DNA of 7,174 bases from Oscillospiraceae bacterium (GTDB lineage: Bacteria; Bacillota; Clostridia; Oscillospirales; Acutalibacteraceae): the NCBI GenBank assembly GCA_003517915.1, contig DOZQ01000081.1, positions 1 to 7,174 of the forward strand, in the 5' to 3' direction. The notes beneath the pieces are model-generated. The model worked only from the letters and a program-made list of their open reading frames with translations. It was not told the DNA's origin and ran no database searches. Of this stretch, positions 1 through 4,900 are shown piece by piece. Numbering within the stretch: the stretch's first letter is position 1; the number at the start of each line of letters is the position of its first letter. The translations under genes and the position numbers were made by a program.

Positions 1-41
1 ACACAGATATATTTATAAAAACATGATAATCTGAGCATAGC

Positions 42-72
42 AAAGGAGACCGGCAAAACGTCGGTCTCCTTT
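42..72. terminator. GC-rich hairpin, candidate terminator of the gene left of the window
   Basis: An 11-bp perfect inverted repeat (AAAGGAGACCG at 42-52, its complement at 62-72) encloses a 9-nt loop. The only T-run after the stem is the three T bases that form the end of the right arm, so it is a poor match to a textbook intrinsic terminator. Its place just upstream of two promoters suggests it ends transcription entering from the left. No coding sequence can be recognised in bases 1-41. Confidence 0.45.
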
Positions 73-87
73 GTGGATTGAGGATTT

Positions 88-116
88 TTGAATGTTTGCG
101 GACTGATTTGTATAAT
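88..116 (+). promoter_or_regulatory. Candidate sigma-70/SigA promoter P1 for the DUF2200-transporter operon
   Basis: TTGAAT at 88-93 (4 of 6 to the -35 consensus) and a perfect TATAAT at 111-116 are separated by exactly 17 bp. The predicted start of transcription is near 123, giving a leader of roughly 87 nt before the ATG at 210. The AT-rich surroundings raise the chance of a fortuitous match, but both boxes and the spacing agree. Confidence 0.45.
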
Positions 117-144
117 TGTTTTTTGTGGATGCTTGTGGTATACT
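116..144 (+). promoter_or_regulatory. Candidate extended -10 promoter P2 for the DUF2200-transporter operon
   Basis: TTGTTT at 116-121 and TATACT at 139-144 are separated by 17 bp, with a TG at 136-137 giving the extended -10 form TGGTATACT. Its -35 box begins on the last base of the P1 -10 box, so the two promoters overlap and RNA polymerase could not occupy both at once. Predicted transcription start is near 151, leaving a leader of about 59 nt. No operator-like palindrome is obvious around it. Confidence 0.5.
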
Positions 145-209
145 TGGAAACGGTGTGTCTTTGCATAGAAAAATAGTTCAAATAAATAATAACAGTTAGA
201 GGAAATGTA

Positions 210-560
210 ATGAAAAACGAACACGTATACCGAATGGCATTTTCCAAAGTCTACCCACTGCTCGTCGGGAAAGCGGAGAGAAAAGGGAGCACTAAAGAGG
301 ATGTCAACGCCGTGATTTTCTGGTTGACGGGCTATGATCCACAGGGATTGATAGAGCAAATTGACAGGAATGCCGATTACGAGACATTCTTTGCCGAAGC
401 GCCGCAGATAAATCCCTGCGCAGTTAAAATTACGGGTGTGGTTTGCGGTATTCGTGTGGAGGAAATAGAAGACCCGCTTATGCAAAAGATTCGCTGGCTT
501 GATAAGCTGGTGGATGAACTGGCGAAAGGCAAGCCGATGGAAAAGATTTTGAGGGCTTGA
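210..560 (+). CDS. DUF2200 family protein
   Basis: A complete 116-residue protein of the uncharacterised DUF2200 family, which is normally about this length. I recognise it from its conserved blocks: KAERKG (residues 21-26), WLTGY (38-42), FFAEAP (60-65), the ITGVVCG...EEIEDPLMQ block (74-92) and the charged C-terminal helix with LDKLVDELAKGK (97-108). There is no signal peptide or membrane segment, so it should be cytoplasmic. The ATG is preceded by AGAGGA (198-203) with a 6-nt spacer, which supports this start. It is the first gene of a likely two-gene operon: the transporter begins 24 nt after its stop codon. No biochemical role is known to me for the family, and the residues do not suggest an enzyme class; the neighbouring efflux gene is the only functional hint here and is weak. 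Confidence 0.88.
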   Translation: MKNEHVYRMAFSKVYPLLVGKAERKGSTKEDVNAVIFWLTGYDPQGLIEQIDRNADYETFFAEAPQINPCAVKITGVVCGIRVEEIEDPLMQKIRWLDKLVDELAKGKPMEKILRA

Positions 561-568
561 TACTACTT

Positions 569-574
569 AAGGAG
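569..574 (+). promoter_or_regulatory. Shine-Dalgarno that sets the TTG start of the transporter
   Basis: AAGGAG lies in the short gap after the DUF2200 stop codon, with a 10-nt spacer to the TTG at 585. No ATG or GTG in the transporter frame lies between it and that TTG, and an in-frame stop (558-560) closes the frame upstream. It therefore decides both the start position and the use of a rare TTG initiator. The longish spacer and weak start codon would be expected to lower translation. Confidence 0.7.
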
Positions 575-584
575 TGGTGGCATT

Positions 585-1844
585 TTGCAGGATAGAGTAC
601 AAAAAATCCGCTGGAAGCGGAACGCCGCTTTTTTCATCGTAGGGCAGTTTGTGTCCATGTTCGGCTCTATGCTGGTTTCACATTCGATTACATGGCATAT
701 CACACTGCAAGCGCAGTCCGGCAGTATGGTGGCTGTTTTTACTTGTGCCGCAATGCTTCCGCTGGTGCTCGTTTCTCCCTTTGCCGGGGTGTGGGCAGAC
801 AGATACAACCGCAAATATTTGGTCAATATATCAGACGCTGCCATAGCCTTGGTCACCTTGCTGGTTGCCATTTTATACGCCTCCGGGATGCGGGACGTTT
901 GGATGCTGTTGGCGGCGGTAACGGTGCGTAGCATAGGGCAGGGAATACAGCAGCCGGCGGTAAGCGCTTTAATACCGCAGATTGTGCCAGAGGAACAGCT
1001 GGCGCGTTTTAATGGAATCCAAAGTGCGGCGCAGTCGCTTACCATGTTTGCCGCGCCTATGGCGGCGGGCGCGCTGCTCACCTTTTTGCCAATTGAACAG
1101 ATATTTTTTATTGATGTCGCCACTGCCGCAATAGGTATTGCTACGGTGTTTTTCTGTGTGAAGGTATCCCGACAAATAGAACAGCCGCAGCGGCGCAAGG
1201 CAGGTATTAAGGCTTATACCCATGAAATGGCTGAGGGATTTCGCTTTATCGGCGATCATTCGTGGCTTAAAACCTTGTTTATAGCCTCGGCGTTGTTTGG
1301 GATTTTGGCTTCGCCCGCCGCCATGATGACCCCGCTGCAGGTGGCGCGCAGCTTTGGCGACGACGTGTGGCGGCTGACGGCTGTTGAACTGGCCTTTTCG
1401 GTTGGTATGATGCTTGGAGGCATAGCCGTAGCTGCGTGGGGTGGATTTAATAACAAGGCGCATACCATGGTGGCTGCATGGCTGCTTTTCGGCATATGCA
1501 CGGTGCTGTTTGGCGTGATTCCGAATTTTTGGGTGTATCTCGCGGTCATGGCATTTTGCGGTTTAAGCATGCCGTTTTTCAACACGCCGGCCGCAACGCT
1601 GATGCAGACGAAAATCCCCCCGAATCTGATGGGTAGGGTGTTCAGTGTGCTGATGATAATAAACGGGCTTGCAATGCCGCTTAGCATGGCGCTGTTCGGA
1701 CCGCTGGGTGATGCCGTAAAAATTGAGCGGCTGCTGATAATTACGGGGGCTCTGCTTATAATTGGCGGCTTTTTACTCTACAGGCGCAGGGAACTGATAC
1801 GGGCAGGCGCGGTACAGGCACCGGAAAAAACAACGGCGGAGTAA
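585..1844 (+). CDS. MFS efflux transporter, Mef/DHA3-like
   Basis: A 419-residue inner-membrane transporter of the major facilitator superfamily, probably a proton-coupled exporter of drugs or other small amphipathic molecules. Twelve hydrophobic segments can be read (roughly residues 13-34, 46-66, 79-100, 105-124, 146-168, 171-192, 226-248, 266-287, 294-311, 315-333, 350-372, 382-399). The MFS motif A, GVWADRYNRK (68-77), sits in the loop after TM2. The stretches RSIGQG...PA (115-125), VPEEQLA (134-140), MGRVFSVL (349-356) and GLAMPL (361-366) match what I remember of the macrolide-efflux (Mef) branch of the DHA3 group. A charged cytoplasmic loop (residues 193-225) separates the two six-TM halves. 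It starts at TTG behind AAGGAG and follows the DUF2200 gene by 24 nt, so the two are probably co-transcribed. The substrate cannot be told from sequence; macrolide resistance should not be assumed, since many relatives have other or unknown substrates. Confidence 0.87.
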   Translation: MQDRVQKIRWKRNAAFFIVGQFVSMFGSMLVSHSITWHITLQAQSGSMVAVFTCAAMLPLVLVSPFAGVWADRYNRKYLVNISDAAIALVTLLVAILYASGMRDVWMLLAAVTVRSIGQGIQQPAVSALIPQIVPEEQLARFNGIQSAAQSLTMFAAPMAAGALLTFLPIEQIFFIDVATAAIGIATVFFCVKVSRQIEQPQRRKAGIKAYTHEMAEGFRFIGDHSWLKTLFIASALFGILASPAAMMTPLQVARSFGDDVWRLTAVELAFSVGMMLGGIAVAAWGGFNNKAHTMVAAWLLFGICTVLFGVIPNFWVYLAVMAFCGLSMPFFNTPAATLMQTKIPPNLMGRVFSVLMIINGLAMPLSMALFGPLGDAVKIERLLIITGALLIIGGFLLYRRRELIRAGAVQAPEKTTAE

Positions 1845-1867
1845 AATACATAAGAAATATAGCATGA

Positions 1868-1900
1868 GGGCTCCCGCAATTCTTCTAATTGCGGGAGCCC
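1868..1900. terminator. Perfect 14-bp hairpin in the convergent intergenic gap, probable bidirectional terminator
   Basis: GGGCTCCCGCAATT (1868-1881) and its exact complement (1887-1900) enclose a 5-nt loop. It lies 23 nt past the transporter stop and 34 nt past the stop of the convergent glycoside hydrolase gene, the expected place for a shared terminator. Neither strand has a continuous T-tract after the stem: the + strand continues ATTGCATG, and the - strand continues TCATGCTATATTTC. It may therefore work as a U-poor terminator or as a 3'-end stabilising structure for both mRNAs. Confidence 0.65.
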
Positions 1901-1934
1901 ATTGCATGTGCTGCTTTACTATGCTGTTATAGTA

Positions 1935-4900
1935 TTACTTTTTGACGACAAATGCGTCGATGTCTATGGCGCTGCCGCTGGCCAGGAAAAACCTGTCGCC
2001 GGTAACCCTGATTGTCAGGGTATGCTCGTCGTCTGGATTAAGACCGGAAACGCTGTAGATGGGCTGATCATAGGTTTTGTCGTAGGTCATGTCAAAAGTA
2101 TCTACCGTCGTTTTTGTCTCGTCTACGGTGATGTCGACAATACCCCTGGACCAGGACTTATAGCCGATGATATCAATTCCGGTACCGTAGAACTTCACGG
2201 TGATGGTGTCACCTGCCTTGCTCGAGCGAATGGCGCTGCCGCCAGAATAACGCGCGAAGACGAAGCTTTCCCAAGCGTTGCCGCCGGATAAGCCTGCAGT
2301 TACCGCCGGGAAGGTTTCCTGATAACGCACGGATTCGGGATAGGTCAGCCTGACTGTCGCGGGCTCGTTTCCTACCTTGTAGGTAAAGGAATCGTCCAAG
2401 GCGCTCATCAATGCCGGAGTAAAGACGATCTTGTTGTCAACCACTTCGACCGTGCCGCTTGCAGGAGAAACATCGCCCAATGAAACGGTGCCGCTGACGG
2501 AATCGTTTGCCAAAACGTCTATAACGGTCGGAGTATCCACCTGCTGAATAATCACTAGATCATCTGTCAAAGAGCTTTCGCTCTGCAGCGGGAGGAATTC
2601 GCCCCCGACGCTAATCGCATCGACATAGACATTATTACCGATTGAACTAGAATTTCTTCCGGAAAGCACCAGTGTTACTGTGTGTTCGCCGTCGAGAACC
2701 CTAGTGGCGCCGACAGGCAGATTGAATAATGAGTCGGTATCCTGTGTATAGAGATCGACCGAGCCGGTTTTGACGCCGTCGACATAAATGTCGAATATTC
2801 CCTGCGAATAAGATTTATAGCTTATAATCTCGAAATAATTGCCCTTGAACTTAAAGCTCATGCTGGAACCTACCTTAGAGGCCTGTTTTGCTATATGCCC
2901 GTCGAATTTGCCGATTTGCGCGCGATTACCCCAGCCGTCTGAAAAGCTAAGATATTCGCTGTTTTCCTGCACGCGCTGGAGCTCGTAGTTTTTAATAGGG
3001 GCAAACTCAAACCAATCCAAACTTATGTTACCACTGCTCGAAGCGTTCGTGAGCTTGGCGTATACGGTCTGAATTCCCTGTACGTTTTCGTCGAGCGGTA
3101 CGTTAACAACCTCCCAAGCGTTACCGGTGTTCGGCAGAGCTATTTCAGCCAGTATGGTGGAATTGTCACTTCCGGGGACGCCGCTTGTCAGCTGTAGTTT
3201 AGCGTTATCGCCGTTTGTACGCACTTTAATCGAGACCGACTCGGCGCCATTTTCGGCAAAATCAACATATCTGTACCCTACATACTGATTAAGCGCAAGG
3301 TTGTTTAATATCATCTGCTGATATCCGTCGATTGTCTGAACGGCAAACGGCGAGGAACCCCATCTGCCGCCCGAGAAATCAACCGCAGAAGAGAATTTTA
3401 CCTGTTCGCCCATCTCAAACGCGGGTCTGACACCGGAAGAGGTGAGTGTTATCGGCGAGATTATGCCAGTGACCGGATCGATATCTACAGTCTCGATTCT
3501 CGAACGTCTCTGGCCGGCCTGGGTCATCGGGTTGTGATAAACCACATAGTATTTGTCGCCGAACTGCTCAACCGAACCGTGCGTATTGACAATTGTCGGC
3601 AAAAAGCTGGCATTCAGGAATGTGCCGCCGTATGTCCAGCTGTCCGCGTCGCGGATGTCCTTTGTGTAAAGGTAGTCAAGCATAGAAGGCTGAACGTCGG
3701 TGCGCAGTCCGAGCCCGGCGGGCTTGGGATTCTTATAATCCGAAACATATATCATGTAATAATAATCGCCGAACTTACGAATAGACGGACCCTCAAACGG
3801 CATTGTGTCGCCCTCAAGCATTTTGTCATGTACGTCGATGATTGTGGTCGTGTCTATTGTGGCGGTCGCCACGTCAAACTCGCCGTAACGGAAGCGGCTC
3901 GGGCCGTAGGTGTTGTAATACTGGCGCTGCTGTCCGTCAAGACCCGCGATCGAAAGCCAGAAGGTACCGTCGTCGTCAACGAATACGCCGGGATCGATAT
4001 TGCCGATTCTCTGGCCGTCGCTCGGGCCGTTCTTATAGGTTATGCGCCGGGCGTTAAGGAACGGGCCGGTCGGAGAATCGCTTTCAGCAACAAAATATTC
4101 TCCGTCTGTGTCGGTACCGCAGGAGAACAGATAATATTTGTCGGTCACCGGATTATACACACAGTCAGGAGCCCAAAGCGAATTCATGAACCGGTTAAAC
4201 GGAGCGGGGAGGTCCGCCGCCGTAAAGGAGACACCAGCGTCGGTCCAGTGGATTCCGTCTTCGGTGTAAATCGTATTATAGCGGTTGGAGCAGGATCCGC
4301 CGTTTATGTCGCGTGAGCCGTAGACATACATCACGCCGTCAAACACATGCGGTTCGCCGTCGGGGATGTAAAGTTGCCACGACTGCGGGATAAACGGGTT
4401 TTGACCCTTATATCCGACCGTCACAATACATGTGTGGCTGACGCCGTTTATAACCGCCGTAACCGTGGCGTCTCCGTTTCCTGTCGCCGTGACAAGGCCA
4501 TTTGCGTCAACCGTCGCCACCGACGTGTCGCTGGAGACCCAGGAAGAGGCGCTTTCGGCGTTGATAATGCCTATCTGCGTTTCCCAGCCGATTTCGGTCA
4601 TGAAAGCGGCGCGGTCAAGACGTGGCGCGGCCCAGTCGACCGAGAACTGCGGGTAACCGTTTATCGGAGCCTGCCACCAGGCATAAAGCGTCACATTGGC
4701 CGTAATCGGGAAGGATTTACCAGGATCACGCTGATTTCCATTATTCGCGCCCGTTCTCCAGCCTCTGAAGAAATATCCTTCGCGCGAAATATCCGTCGCC
4801 GCGATAGGCATATAGGTGTCTCCTGAGAAATAGAGGTTGTCGTCGACCGGAAGGGTGCCTGTGCCGCCGTTCAGGTTGTAGGTAACCCTGAGCGTTCCGA

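Noticed and set aside
70..130. 9-bp direct repeat TTTGTGGAT at 70-78 and 122-130, a possible operator pair
   Set aside because: Short, AT-leaning and not palindromic; the first copy overlaps the hairpin arm. Chance is likely enough that I do not call a regulator site.
563..1198. 211-codon open frame on the - strand opposite the transporter
   Set aside because: The transporter frame carries MFS motif A and clear TM periodicity across this stretch, while the reverse frame is Cys/Thr/Ala-rich without motifs.
3534..4316. 260-codon open frame on the + strand inside the giant gene
   Set aside because: It lies antisense to the GH43 domain with its catalytic residues, is rich in Arg/Val/Gly as expected for a complement-strand shadow, and resembles no family.
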